Shown here: positions 34,316 to 42,661 of the stretch, piece by piece
Layout of the letters: each line of letters opens with the position of its first letter
Position numbering within the stretch: position 1 is the first letter of the stretch
Assembly (NCBI GenBank): GCA_031549085.1
Contig: JAVBQL010000014.1
Span: forward strand, 1-64,000
DNA from: JAVBQL01 sp031549085
GTDB lineage: Bacteria; Spirochaetota; GWE2-31-10; MWDO01
Reading direction: 5' to 3'
DNA length: 64,000 bases
Made by a program: the position numbers and the translations under genes
The notes under the pieces: generated by a model
What the model was told of the DNA's origin: nothing
Database searches by the model: none
The model's input: only the letters and a program-made list of their open reading frames with translations

Positions 34316-34827
34316 TTAATCCTCATCCCCACTAAAAGCTAAACTTATTGCTCTCGCTTGATTCTCTATATCCCTCTCCTCTAGCCAGAGGGCTTTTGCA
34401 AAGTTTTTTGCGAACTCTTCAAGGTCATTTGAAACATCTAAACTGTATCTCTTTATAATTAGTTCACCTTGCGAGAAGATATCTCCCTCAATTATTTTTT
34501 TTCGGGGGACAACTTCTCTCTCCCAAAATTTACTAAGCCAGCCCTCTCCAGTATTGCATTACTCAAGCTTAAATATATTGCTGGCATGTCATCCTCAAGA
34601 CTATCCATCCCTTCTTCAGTTGGGTAGACAATAGACATTTTTACAAAGTTTTTTTGAAGCTTTCCGTAGTTAACGCTTTTATCTTTAATCTGTTCAGTAA
34701 AATAGTCTATAACCTTTTTAGTTGGTTTTTTGGCATAGACAGAGACATCTCCAAAAAAATATCTATCTAGTTCCTCACCTCTTTTTAAAATCTCTTCTAC
34801 CACTTCTGGTATAATATCATTATCCAT
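34316..34827 (-). CDS. Tail-assembly chaperone with -1 frameshift (G / GT type, gp41)
   Basis: The true start is ATG 34827 after AAGGGAG; the longer frame from 34947 overlaps the tube gene and has no ribosome site. The short product (111 residues) stops at 34492-34494. Just before the stop is an A8 run (34495-34502) with the slippery heptamer A-AAA-AAA. A -1 shift there opens a frame to the stop at 34316-34318 (about 170 residues), filling what would be an empty gap. The extension includes 'LEEFAKNFAKALWLEE'. This is the conserved tail-chaperone arrangement between tube and tape measure. The long form bridges to the tape measure. Confidence 0.8.
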
Positions 34828-34846
34828 TTTTTCTCCCTTTTTTTTA

Positions 34847-35281
34847 TTATATTGATGCCATCTTCCAAAAAATAAACGGAAGATCAATTTCCATAGATTT
34901 ATCTCCGCTCTTCGTTCCTCTTGATAGGTCTGTAAATGCCACACCAATAAGAGTATCTGTTGTCATTTTGTATCCATTCGCATAAACAACGGTGAAGTTT
35001 AGATTTGCTGCTGGTACACCTAAAATATCTTCAAAACCCAATTTTCTTGCCAATTCATTTAGTCTATCAACTCCAGTTTTGTGTATTGTAATAGACCCTT
35101 CATACGATATTTTCCCATTTCCCATTCCAATTGGTTCATTGCTTTGTCCATACACAAGCTCTTTATCTTGCTTTTTTGAATATTTGATGTCAGTACACCC
35201 TATCTCAACACCTGTCAAAGTGTTAACTATGATAACATCTCCCCAATCATAGTTAATGCCATTTACTTTTAATCCATTCAT
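34847..35281 (-). CDS. Tail tube protein (Mu gp40 / M)
   Basis: The protein has 144 residues. It lies immediately after the sheath gene, as in Mu. The beta-rich sequence has 'VNGINYDWGDVIIVNTLTGV', 'GKISYEGSITIH' and 'LNFTVVYANGYKMTTDTLIG', ending 'EIDLPFIFWKMASI', a pattern seen in Mu-type tube proteins. It stacks as hexameric rings inside the sheath. Ten bases separate it from the sheath stop. Confidence 0.78.
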   Translation of the reverse strand: MNGLKVNGINYDWGDVIIVNTLTGVEIGCTDIKYSKKQDKELVYGQSNEPIGMGNGKISYEGSITIHKTGVDRLNELARKLGFEDILGVPAANLNFTVVYANGYKMTTDTLIGVAFTDLSRGTKSGDKSMEIDLPFIFWKMASI

Positions 35282-35291
35282 TTTTTTTCTC

Positions 35292-36677
35292 CTATGTCGT
35301 AGGATATGTTATATCCATGTATATCTTTATGTTTCTTATAATTGGCACGCCTTCAAGGTGCATATTAAAAACCAATCCTATATTATTTATATCCTGCCCC
35401 TCAGGGAGCTCTAAACTAACATTTGTAAGCAGTGCAGGGATTCCATAAACCATATAATTTTTTACATACTGAGTTATCTCTTGTTTAATTGACTCTAGTA
35501 TAGGTCTTACATCTCCATTTATGGGAGTCGCTCTTGATTTAACATAGGTCAATGCTTTTGTTCTTGCCAAACGAACGGCATAATAGACAGTACGCAAGGT
35601 CTCAAGATATTGATAATCACTTGTAGACTCTGCCATAGTTCGACCTTCTACAATAAAGCGACTGTTTAACCCTGCATAGCTTTTTACCGTTATATACCGT
35701 GCATCTTCCAAAGTTGTAGAATGAGCAGAATTAAATCCCTCTGGCAAATAGAGAGATGATATTGGGAATTGAGCAACCTCAGCAATTGATTGGTTCACAT
35801 CAGCCTTTGTAATAATTCCAGCAACAATACCAGAGATATCTCTTACTTTTTTTTGTCCTAAACTATCAACTATCTCACCATAGCCTGAGCATACAACAAT
35901 ATCTTGACTAGCAAACCCGTTTGAATCTGCCACCATATTGTTCACCCACTCATCAACTGACTCGTTTTCGTTTGGGGTTCTAGTAGAACAGAGGAAAAAA
36001 GTTGGTCTCTTTTTGTTATATAGCTCTTTGGCTTTTATATCTAACACTGCCCAGTCAACAGAGTTGGTTGGTTCTGTGATAAATACAAAAGGAATATCAT
36101 ATACCTCTAAGGCTTCACTTATTGCTGTTAGAATCGAACCAATGCTTGCTGACTTAGATTTTATATCAACACTAAAGGTATCGTCTCTACTTAGATTGCC
36201 GTTTAAAACTAATTTAATCCCCGTTTCACCTATAACGACAACGCCATCAAGCGGGAGAGTAAAAATACCACTAAAATTGTCCCCGCCATCAGTAGAATAT
36301 CTATATTCTGCTGTATTTAATGTTCCTGTTTTTGTAATTTTTACAACTATCTCAGCGTTACAGAGAGGCTCTCCCTCTGTTATTGCTGTCGCATCTCCAG
36401 TTTTTACACTCCTTACAGTACCAATAACTCCATCTATATCGCTTGCAGCTTTTACAACATATGCACCTGCATTAGAGTTAGAATTATTAAACATATCCTT
36501 TAGTTTATCAACTAAATTCCCACAGCCAAACTTTTCATCAAGTTTCGTATCACTACCTGCTACTACAACCTTGCCAACTTCACCTAAAGTAGAAGTTCCA
36601 ACGACAAGAGGGAAGTTCGAACCGCTTGGAGAACCGCTATTATTGTCTTTTATAATTATATCTACATCGCCATTCAT
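35292..36677 (-). CDS. Contractile tail sheath protein (Mu gp39 / L)
   Basis: I choose ATG 36677 (461 residues). AAGGAG lies 8 bases upstream, inside the longer frame that begins at 36704, which has no ribosome site of its own. The N-terminus 'GDVDIIIKDNNSG' and the core 'FVFITEPTNSVDWAVLDIKA', 'VCSGYGEIVD' and 'DARYITVKSYAGLNSRFIVEGRTMAE' fit DUF2586-type sheaths. The C-terminal handshake strand region is 'IIRNIKIYMDITYP'. Its presence shows a myovirus-type contractile tail. Confidence 0.88.
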   Translation of the reverse strand: MNGDVDIIIKDNNSGSPSGSNFPLVVGTSTLGEVGKVVVAGSDTKLDEKFGCGNLVDKLKDMFNNSNSNAGAYVVKAASDIDGVIGTVRSVKTGDATAITEGEPLCNAEIVVKITKTGTLNTAEYRYSTDGGDNFSGIFTLPLDGVVVIGETGIKLVLNGNLSRDDTFSVDIKSKSASIGSILTAISEALEVYDIPFVFITEPTNSVDWAVLDIKAKELYNKKRPTFFLCSTRTPNENESVDEWVNNMVADSNGFASQDIVVCSGYGEIVDSLGQKKVRDISGIVAGIITKADVNQSIAEVAQFPISSLYLPEGFNSAHSTTLEDARYITVKSYAGLNSRFIVEGRTMAESTSDYQYLETLRTVYYAVRLARTKALTYVKSRATPINGDVRPILESIKQEITQYVKNYMVYGIPALLTNVSLELPEGQDINNIGLVFNMHLEGVPIIRNIKIYMDITYPTT

Positions 36678-36764
36678 ATTTCTTAGCTCCTTACCTTTTT
36701 TCATTTTTTAATAACGTTTAAACTATGACAAAAGTCTAATAGTTTATCTTTTTTGGTTCATTAT

Positions 36765-36986
36765 TCAATTATGCATTGTCCCAACTGATCTATTTTTTAG
36801 CTCTCTTCTAGCTTCATCAACTTCTTTTTTTGTTACAGATTTTCCACTCTTCCATCCTCTTAACCTCATTATGCCAGCCACCTCCCAAAGTGGAATACCT
36901 AGCTTCTCCGCTATTGTATCAACATCAAAATATCCATCTTTTTTATTTTCTTTCTTACCATCATCGTTTTTGCTGTTCCCTTCCAT
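36765..36986 (-). CDS. Small gp38-like protein
   Basis: The protein has 73 residues, with an acidic/basic N-terminus and a short helix-turn-helix-like segment 'VDTIAEKLGIPLWEVAGIMRL' followed by 'KKEVDEARRELKNR'. It sits between gp37-like and the sheath, where Mu has gp38. Function unknown. Confidence 0.55.
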   Translation of the reverse strand: MEGNSKNDDGKKENKKDGYFDVDTIAEKLGIPLWEVAGIMRLRGWKSGKSVTKKEVDEARRELKNRSVGTMHN

Positions 36987-36996
36987 ATATACACTC

Positions 36997-37476
36997 CTAA
37001 ATGGTTACTTTAATTTCACTAAACTCATTAGTTAGCTTTGTCTCACTATATACTCCATAACTAAACAACATCTTTATTGTTGCAACATAGATATTTCTAA
37101 TAGATGATTCTGTATCTGAATAATCAATATTCTTCACATCTATTAAAACGATTTGATTATTAAGCTCTATTTTATGAGCTATCTTTTGTAATATCTCATA
37201 TACCCACTTATCAATATTACTGTTCTCTTTTGATGCAAGAGATAGAAGAATGGGCTGTTCTATACCATATTGCTTTCTATATAATATGTTTGTCTCTTCA
37301 TCTATCATATCCATCTGTAAAGATTTTTCACTACTTGCACTAGCAGTCAATATTGATACCCAATCAGGAGTTAAGTATTGATTCTCATCTTTAGCCTCAA
37401 GAAATATCTTTTTATCTTCAATATTGGTTATCTCTTTTACTAGCTGCCTTAAATAATCCTTAATTTTTAAGACCAC
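36997..37476 (-). CDS. Mu gp37-like tail terminator/connector protein (DUF1834)
   Basis: The protein has 159 residues. Order (after the virion morphogenesis gene, before the sheath) matches Mu gp37. The sequence is alpha/beta, with 'LLSLASKENSNIDKWVYEIL' and a C-terminal strand 'NIYVATIKMLFSY'. The family caps the tail tube where it joins the head. It overlaps the preceding gene by 17 bases. Confidence 0.6.
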   Translation of the reverse strand: MVLKIKDYLRQLVKEITNIEDKKIFLEAKDENQYLTPDWVSILTASASSEKSLQMDMIDEETNILYRKQYGIEQPILLSLASKENSNIDKWVYEILQKIAHKIELNNQIVLIDVKNIDYSDTESSIRNIYVATIKMLFSYGVYSETKLTNEFSEIKVTI

Positions 37477-37942
37477 TTAGCCACTCCTTTAAACCTTCAA
37501 CTATTATAGCGTCCTCTTTCTTGCCTAGCCCTTTTTTCTCATCAGGTATATATTGCCTTCTTGGAATATTCTGTTTTGATTTCTCATCAGAGCCAAAATT
37601 ATGGACTGCAGCATATTTTATATGGTTATTTCCAGCACCAATTATTACCTTTAAGCCATCTTGTTTAATACCTATAGATTTAAAGAGAGCGTTAGAACGC
37701 TTTAAGGTTGTTGCAGAGCCTGTTGTCCTATCTTTCTTCTCTGCATATTTTGGTTTTAGTGGTGTCCACTTTTCGCCATATGGAGACTCCTCTTCGTCAA
37801 AATAGCCATAGATAGCCTCATTAACGATTCTTCTGCCTATCTTTTTAGTAACAGCCTCAAGTTGTTTAGCTTCTCTTTTTACTCCACTAATAAACTCTTT
37901 TATAACATCAAGCCCTTCCATCTCTACTGTAAAAGCACTCAT
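37460..37942 (-). CDS. Phage virion morphogenesis protein (Mu G / gp31-like)
   Basis: The protein has 160 residues. 'EESPYGEKWTPLKPKYAEKK' and 'TLKRSNALFKSIGIKQDGL' followed by 'IKYAAVHNFG' and 'IPRRQYIP' are the classic family pattern (phage_tail_S). It acts in head-tail joining or tail completion. Start and stop overlap its neighbours, as is typical of tight phage operons. Confidence 0.9.
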   Translation of the reverse strand: MSAFTVEMEGLDVIKEFISGVKREAKQLEAVTKKIGRRIVNEAIYGYFDEEESPYGEKWTPLKPKYAEKKDRTTGSATTLKRSNALFKSIGIKQDGLKVIIGAGNNHIKYAAVHNFGSDEKSKQNIPRRQYIPDEKKGLGKKEDAIIVEGLKEWLSGLKN

Positions 37943-38370
37943 CTAAAACCTACCCAGAATTCATTATTAAAAAGTGATTCACTAGATTGAAAAGAAGGGG
38001 CACGATTAACACCACTACTTAGCTCCCCATTTTCAATTGCCCCAATATCATTTTTTCCATCTCGTATAGCTTCAAGAAATTTTATTGCCTGCAAATATCT
38101 TTTTATCCATATCCCCTCAGGTTTATCTTCATCGATTCCACATCTGCAGATAATTTTGTAGATAGAGATATCTATACAGATATTAGTTATAGCGTCAGGG
38201 ATAGGATTAAGTGGCACTCTATATCTAGCAGAGATATAGCCATTTATCTCTGCTGTCGCCTGCTTTATTGCGTTCTCTCTATCCTCATCACCATTTTCAG
38301 TGGAAAACGACTCTAAAAAATCTTTTCTTATCGCTTTATAAAGATCATCTACTTTACAATACATCAGCAA
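37939..38370 (-). CDS. Mu gp36-like head-tail connector (DUF1320)
   Basis: The protein has 143 residues. 'AIKQATAEINGYISARYRVPL' and 'PDAITNICIDISIYKI' are characteristic of DUF1320. The family builds the adaptor ring between portal and tail. It is in the Mu order between the capsid and gpG-like genes, but a protease-like gene is inserted before it. Confidence 0.85.
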   Translation of the reverse strand: MLMYCKVDDLYKAIRKDFLESFSTENGDEDRENAIKQATAEINGYISARYRVPLNPIPDAITNICIDISIYKIICRCGIDEDKPEGIWIKRYLQAIKFLEAIRDGKNDIGAIENGELSSGVNRAPSFQSSESLFNNEFWVGFR

Positions 38371-38816
38371 TCCTCAAATCTTCTGATAGAAACAATTTTA
38401 TCGAAACCAATACTTTTTATTTTTCCATCATAGACATCAAAATATCTTATCTTGTCATCTTCAAATTTAACCACATTGCAGAAATGAGTGTAAGTGACAC
38501 AGTCAATTTCAACTATGTAATAATCTTTCTCTAACAGAGATTTATCCATCTTTTCAAAAGTATTTTTTGAATATTTTGTATGTTTTAGTTTGAAGAGTGT
38601 ATAGACAGAGTCCCATAAAACAAGATTTTCCTTTGTTATGCCTCTATTGGAAACAAGCATGGATAAAACAACTTCAGGTGTTAGAGACAACCCTCTTTTT
38701 AGCAATATGTTTGTAATACTCGTTACTAAACATCCTATCTGTCCAATGGTCTTTTTATAATATGGGAACTCTACATTTTTCCATTTTGGATCTGTTTGTG
38801 TAAAATATTTATCCAT
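38364..38816 (-). CDS. C39-like papain-fold cysteine peptidase, candidate endolysin
   Basis: The protein has 150 residues, a single domain. The proposed catalytic residues are Cys29 in 'IGQIGCLVTSITNIL', His111 in 'TYTHFCNVV' and Asp127 in 'RYFDVYDGK', with the usual spacing of peptidase C39-like proteins. No other lysin is evident in the phage, so it may cut peptidoglycan at lysis. Its place in the head cluster instead suggests capsid or tail proteolysis, or peptidoglycan digestion at entry. No signal peptide is present. Confidence 0.6.
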   Translation of the reverse strand: MDKYFTQTDPKWKNVEFPYYKKTIGQIGCLVTSITNILLKRGLSLTPEVVLSMLVSNRGITKENLVLWDSVYTLFKLKHTKYSKNTFEKMDKSLLEKDYYIVEIDCVTYTHFCNVVKFEDDKIRYFDVYDGKIKSIGFDKIVSIRRFEDC

Positions 38817-38830
38817 GCTTTTTTACCTCT

Positions 38831-39772
38831 TTATGCTACCGCATTTTTTATTAGATATCCGCTCGCAGAGTCTATTATCACTGGCTCAAGAGCATCTTTA
38901 TATTTCAATACATCAGAACTTGCTCTCTCTTCACGGTAAGACTTCACAATAGGGTAGCCATCTTGTCTTACAGTCGCTCCAAAAGCTGCGTCCTCAAGGC
39001 TGTTAATGTTGTCTGGGACATATGCAAAGATAATATCATTCCCCCAAACACTAGCTATTGTTCCACCTGCGGTTTTATACTTTGCTGCCCCAATCACAAG
39101 ATTTTTCAATTCTAAAACCTGCTTCATTTTCTCTTCACTCATTAGTTTCCTTTCAGAGCTAGATAACAAATTCATAATTGCAGGGTGATTTTTTAGTTTT
39201 GTATAGACATTTATCGACATAAGACATGTCAATTGGCTTGTCGAAACATTAGCCTCTGTTGCAACCTTCAATTTTGCAGTCTCAATTACGCTCAATGGAT
39301 CAGAATTAGAGTAGTTGTTAAACTGTAGATTTTCCGACAACGTTACATTATGCCCACTCCCATAGTTAGCGATGGTTGTTGCTAATTTTGCCTGCAAGAG
39401 TTCAATTTCTAGAGCTATCCTATTTTGTAAATATTTAAGCTTTGACTGTTCGCTTAGAAGTTTAGATTTCATCGGCTCGAGTGCATTCATCCACTCACGG
39501 TCATCAACAGCTCTCTCATATTCTCTCTCTTCGATTGTAAATGGAACAAAGTCATCTGGATCATCTTCAACCCTTATAGCACTAGCCCCCATCGCACGGC
39601 GAGAATCTTCAACAATATATTTCTCTTTAAACTTTGCAATCTGCCCAACATTAAGAGGGTGTTTCGCTATTGGGAAAAGCGAAAATCCAGCATATTGTTG
39701 GAATCTATTATCATACGCAATCTTTTGCAGAATTGGCTTGTTATCCCCCTGCAACTTATCTAAATATGTCAT
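38831..39772 (-). CDS. Major capsid protein (Mu T-like)
   Basis: The protein has 313 residues. 'AGFSLFPIAKHPLNVGQIAK' and 'AVDDREWMNA' near the N-terminus, the helix 'RIALEIELLQAKLATTIANY', and 'LKNHPAIMNLL' fit the HK97-fold capsid family of Mu-like phages. 'ASVWGNDIIFAYVP' and 'KSYREERASSDVLKYKDAL' near the C-terminus also fit. Position after the protease/scaffold and decoration genes agrees. It forms the icosahedral shell. Confidence 0.88.
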   Translation of the reverse strand: MTYLDKLQGDNKPILQKIAYDNRFQQYAGFSLFPIAKHPLNVGQIAKFKEKYIVEDSRRAMGASAIRVEDDPDDFVPFTIEEREYERAVDDREWMNALEPMKSKLLSEQSKLKYLQNRIALEIELLQAKLATTIANYGSGHNVTLSENLQFNNYSNSDPLSVIETAKLKVATEANVSTSQLTCLMSINVYTKLKNHPAIMNLLSSSERKLMSEEKMKQVLELKNLVIGAAKYKTAGGTIASVWGNDIIFAYVPDNINSLEDAAFGATVRQDGYPIVKSYREERASSDVLKYKDALEPVIIDSASGYLIKNAVA

Positions 39773-39783
39773 CTATATACTCC

Positions 39784-40098
39784 TTACCTTAATACAACTT
39801 CAGCTATATTGCCGCTTACATTTTTTATTGGATAGACACCATTGGTATTATCCACTATTAAATAGCCATCGTCAGAGGCTCTTGCCTTGTCTCCAGCTAC
39901 TACTGTTGTACCTGTCTTAATTTCAACTTCAGCGATACCAACAACGACAACATCTATTGCTTCTTTCTCTTTTCCACCTTTCCTTGTTACACCATACTCT
40001 TTATTTGCCCCAGTAGTTCCATCAATACCCACAAATCTTTTTGGCGAAATCTCTGCTATTTTGCAAACAACAGTATCAACAAAAATATCTTTATACAT
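39784..40098 (-). CDS. Capsid decoration-like protein
   Basis: The protein has 104 residues, all beta. 'AIDVVVVGIAEVEIKTGTTV' and 'GDKARASDDGYLIVDN' are typical of small DUF2190-type decoration proteins encoded just before major capsid genes. It probably stabilises the shell. Confidence 0.7.
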   Translation of the reverse strand: MYKDIFVDTVVCKIAEISPKRFVGIDGTTGANKEYGVTRKGGKEKEAIDVVVVGIAEVEIKTGTTVVAGDKARASDDGYLIVDNTNGVYPIKNVSGNIAEVVLR

Positions 40099-40109
40099 AA
40101 GAATCTCCT

Positions 40110-41105
40110 CTATTTCTTTCCTAAAACTTTGTTATGTGCTTCTTCAAAAGAGACATTATGTTCTTCACTATATTTAGTTATCTCATTGAATAGCCTCTCT
40201 TCATCATCAAAACTTATAGTTATCTCTGTTGCACTGCCTTTTGAGTATTTTTGGACAGAGTTTTCTTTTCTAAAAGTCCCGTCTGGAACTAAAAGAAGCT
40301 GTTCTTCATAGAACTGTAGTTGACTTTTACCTTCATCAAATTTTATAGTGTCATCTTTGTTAAGCTTCTTCATGAAAGCAACAACGTCATCTTTTTTCTT
40401 TGTTTCAAGTTTCCCTTTTGTAATTAACTCATCACAAAACTTACTAGCCTCTTCAGCAAACTTTGCTTCTTCCTCTTTTCCTCTTTTCGCCTCTTCTGCT
40501 TCCTTCTCTTGTTTATATTTTCTTAGTTCAGCAAGTTCGACTTTTTCATCTTCACTCTCTTTAGCTTTCTCCCCTTCAACCTCTTTCTTAAAAGCTCTTA
40601 AGTCCTCAAGCTCTTTTCTCTCCTCATCATTTAACATCTTATCCCTCTCTTGAAAAAATTGCATAAAATTGGTCGCCAATGTTTTTAAACTACTAGCTTT
40701 TTTGACCTCTGAAAATCTTATATAATCACCTTTTGGCAATTCGCTTAACTTTATGGGCTGCATTCCTTTTATCGCAGGGAATGGTACAAAAGAGACTGCT
40801 CTTAGATATGCACCTCTGCCATCAAGGTCTTTATAAAACTCTGCAGAGCGTTCTGTATATGCTTTCGTTTTAATTAGAGTTATCAACTCATCTCTAACAT
40901 CAACAAACTTTGCAAATAGACTCTTATTTTCAAATTTTAGACTTTCAATTCTTCCATAAGTCTCTCCATTTTCTTTATGGTCAAGAGTTATGGGAGATTT
41001 AAAATAGTTTACATCATAACTTGCTACTACATTTTTTAAAAAGTCCTCTGACAAATCTCCCTCTTTGTATTCCCCTACTTTTGCTATTTCAATCCACTCA
41101 TTCAT
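40110..41105 (-). CDS. Mu I-like prohead protease with fused scaffold
   Basis: The protein has 331 residues. The N-terminal protease-like domain (1-135) has 'ITLDHKENGETYGRIESL' and 'YTERSAEFYKDLDGRGAYL', then 'RAVSFVPFPAIKGM'. A long Lys/Glu-rich coiled coil (about 150-225) acts as scaffold, and the C-terminus is short. In Mu, I is the protease and an internal start makes scaffold Z. An in-frame internal Met at 156-157 ('DKMLNDEE') could do the same here. Confidence 0.85.
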   Translation of the reverse strand: MNEWIEIAKVGEYKEGDLSEDFLKNVVASYDVNYFKSPITLDHKENGETYGRIESLKFENKSLFAKFVDVRDELITLIKTKAYTERSAEFYKDLDGRGAYLRAVSFVPFPAIKGMQPIKLSELPKGDYIRFSEVKKASSLKTLATNFMQFFQERDKMLNDEERKELEDLRAFKKEVEGEKAKESEDEKVELAELRKYKQEKEAEEAKRGKEEEAKFAEEASKFCDELITKGKLETKKKDDVVAFMKKLNKDDTIKFDEGKSQLQFYEEQLLLVPDGTFRKENSVQKYSKGSATEITISFDDEERLFNEITKYSEEHNVSFEEAHNKVLGKK

Positions 41106-41114
41106 CTATTTGTC

Positions 41115-41384
41115 CTATTTTTTTAAATATGTAAGAATAATACCAGCAAGACCTGCCAAAATTGCAATTATTGCCTTCTCAATGATATTCGAAACAACCT
41201 TTATTTTTGTTGCCTTGTTGCTCTTATGCTTTGCAAAAATCTCAACAAGCTCATCTCGATTCTCTTTTATTGTCCGTAAAGCTATAACTATGTCAGGGTC
41301 AAAGAAGAGCTTTCTTATCTCTTTTATAGCCTCATTTTGTTCGTTTAGCATTTTTAAAATAAGGTCTTCTTTCATATCACTCAT
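41115..41384 (-). CDS. Tail-anchored membrane protein, holin candidate
   Basis: The protein has 89 residues, a soluble helical N-terminal part and one C-terminal membrane helix ('AIIAILAGLAGIILTYL'). The layout resembles XhlA-type holin/haemolysin accessory proteins. It is next to the spanin pair, so a role in lysis is likely. Confidence 0.5.
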   Translation of the reverse strand: MSDMKEDLILKMLNEQNEAIKEIRKLFFDPDIVIALRTIKENRDELVEIFAKHKSNKATKIKVVSNIIEKAIIAILAGLAGIILTYLKK

Positions 41385-41644
41385 TTATCATTTTCCTTTT
41401 GATTGCTATATATATCAATCAAACCTTCTAATTTCTCAATATATGTCCTCATCTCAATTATATTTCTCTCAAGCTTCCTATAATCTGCATAGCTGATAAA
41501 GAGCCCATCATCTCTACTATCAAAATTAACCTTTTCATAAATAGGTTTTGCGGGAGCGGGAAGTTTGAGAACTACATCAAAACTACTCTTACAATTAAAA
41601 GAGATTATTAGCCCTATCAATAAGACTGCTATCCTTAGTTTCAT
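41381..41644 (-). CDS. Outer-membrane spanin-like lipoprotein (o-spanin, Rz1-like)
   Basis: The protein has 87 residues. The N-terminal signal ends 'LIISFNC', a lipobox with Cys18. The mature part is short and ends in a helix. It overlaps the end of the i-spanin-like gene by 50 bases in another frame, the architecture of Rz/Rz1. It would be attached to the outer membrane and join the inner partner to fuse membranes at lysis, which implies a double-membrane host. Confidence 0.7.
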   Translation of the reverse strand: MKLRIAVLLIGLIISFNCKSSFDVVLKLPAPAKPIYEKVNFDSRDDGLFISYADYRKLERNIIEMRTYIEKLEGLIDIYSNQKENDK

Positions 41645-41900
41645 TTAAATTGCTCACCTCACTATTTTTTTTCTCATCAGCTCTATTCAACCCTTCAATA
41701 TATTTTTCATATTTTTTTTTCTGCTCTTCATGTAAGGCAATTATCTCTTTTTGCTTCTTTACTTTTTCAGCAAATCCTTTTATGACAAAAGATAGAACTA
41801 CAATTGCCACAATGAGAAGAACTATAAAAATAATAACACCCAATATTACATATCCCACAGCAACCTCTCCTATTTTTTGCCGAATATCTTTTCTAGCCAA
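41595..41900 (-). CDS. Inner-membrane spanin-like protein (i-spanin, Rz-like)
   Basis: The protein has 101 residues. One N-terminal membrane helix (about 15-42) is followed by a Lys/Glu-rich coiled coil (about 45-85). With the overlapping lipoprotein gene, it forms a plausible spanin pair. Its start overlaps the preceding holin-like gene by 31 bases. Confidence 0.68.
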   Translation of the reverse strand: MARKDIRQKIGEVAVGYVILGVIIFIVLLIVAIVVLSFVIKGFAEKVKKQKEIIALHEEQKKKYEKYIEGLNRADEKKNSEVSNLNETKDSSLIDRANNLF

Positions 41901-42133
41901 ATCGATAAATATACTGGCGAGAAAAACAGAATTAGACCGCTGCCTAAAACAAGTATTGATTGCTGTTCATCAATTGTTGGGACTTTTCTTGTAGTGATTA
42001 CAACAAAAATATTATAGGTTAGTGTAATAACAGCCGCCAGTATCATTGCCCACTTTGAAACATTTTTGCCATCTGTTACTTTTTTCTCTTCATTTTTCAT
42101 TTCTAGCTTTTCATCATTTTTTTTATCTGTCAT
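41870..42133 (-). CDS. Two-TM holin-like protein
   Basis: The protein has 87 residues. A highly charged N-terminal 25 residues precedes two membrane helices ('WAMILAAVITLTYNIFVVI' and 'ILVLGSGLILFFSPVYLSIWL') and a basic tail, the class II holin layout. It is first in the lysis cluster. It would form the inner-membrane lesion that triggers lysis. Confidence 0.6.
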   Translation of the reverse strand: MTDKKNDEKLEMKNEEKKVTDGKNVSKWAMILAAVITLTYNIFVVITTRKVPTIDEQQSILVLGSGLILFFSPVYLSIWLEKIFGKK

Positions 42134-42487
42134 TTTTTTAAAAAAATTTTATCCTTTAGCCATTTAAATACTTCATCTATAAGCTGTTAGAATAGTGTTT
42201 AAATTCGCTTTAGTTTCTATTTTGGTATAATTTTATATCTTGCGTAAAAAAGAGGGTTTTTGCCTCAATTTGTTTTTTACCCATACAAGTTTCAAAATTA
42301 TGTTTTTTTTTATCCTTTGTTTAATTATACAAAAAGCAAAGTAGCCGTTTTGAAAAAAAACAAGAAAATATTTTTTAAAAGATAAAAAAAGAGGATTTTT
42401 GGCTCAATTTGTTTTTTACCTATTTAAATTATAACTTTTTATATTTGCTGTTCATTGCAAAACTTTATAAAATCTATCTGAGTTTAC
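42134..42487 (-). promoter_or_regulatory. Non-coding control region before the late/lysis operon, with 38-bp direct repeats
   Basis: No credible gene lies in 42134-42661. Two direct repeats (42246-42283 and 42384-42422; core CTCAATTTGTTTTTTACC) lie 138 bases apart. In the minus direction each ends in a weak GAG/CTC stem with a T run. They could be activator sites (for example for Mor or the phage sigma) or weak terminators. I see no consensus promoter. Confidence 0.4.
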
Positions 42488-42522
42488 AAAAAAAAATAAC
42501 TTCATTGTTAAAATGAAGTTAT
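42488..42522 (-). terminator. Terminator after portal-MuF
   Basis: On the minus strand, ATAACTTCATT pairs perfectly with AATGAAGTTAT (11 bp) and is followed by eight T. It separates middle/packaging transcription from the lysis/head operon. Confidence 0.75.
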
Positions 42523-42661
42523 GCTTGACTAAAAAAAATAAATGCCGTATATTAAAGATGGTTAGCTAGTAGTGGATAACAACAAATGCACCGCTAGAAG
42601 AACATCCTTGCAAGATGACGTTATCATAATCTTGTCGAGTAAACCCATTCTTAAAATAAAA

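Noticed and set aside
34828..34947. N-terminal extension of the tail chaperone
   Set aside because: It overlaps the tube gene in another frame and has no ribosome site, whereas ATG 34827 follows AAGGGAG.
35938..36711. 257-codon plus-strand frame opposite the sheath gene
   Set aside because: It is antisense to a firmly identified sheath gene and lacks any domain or start signal.
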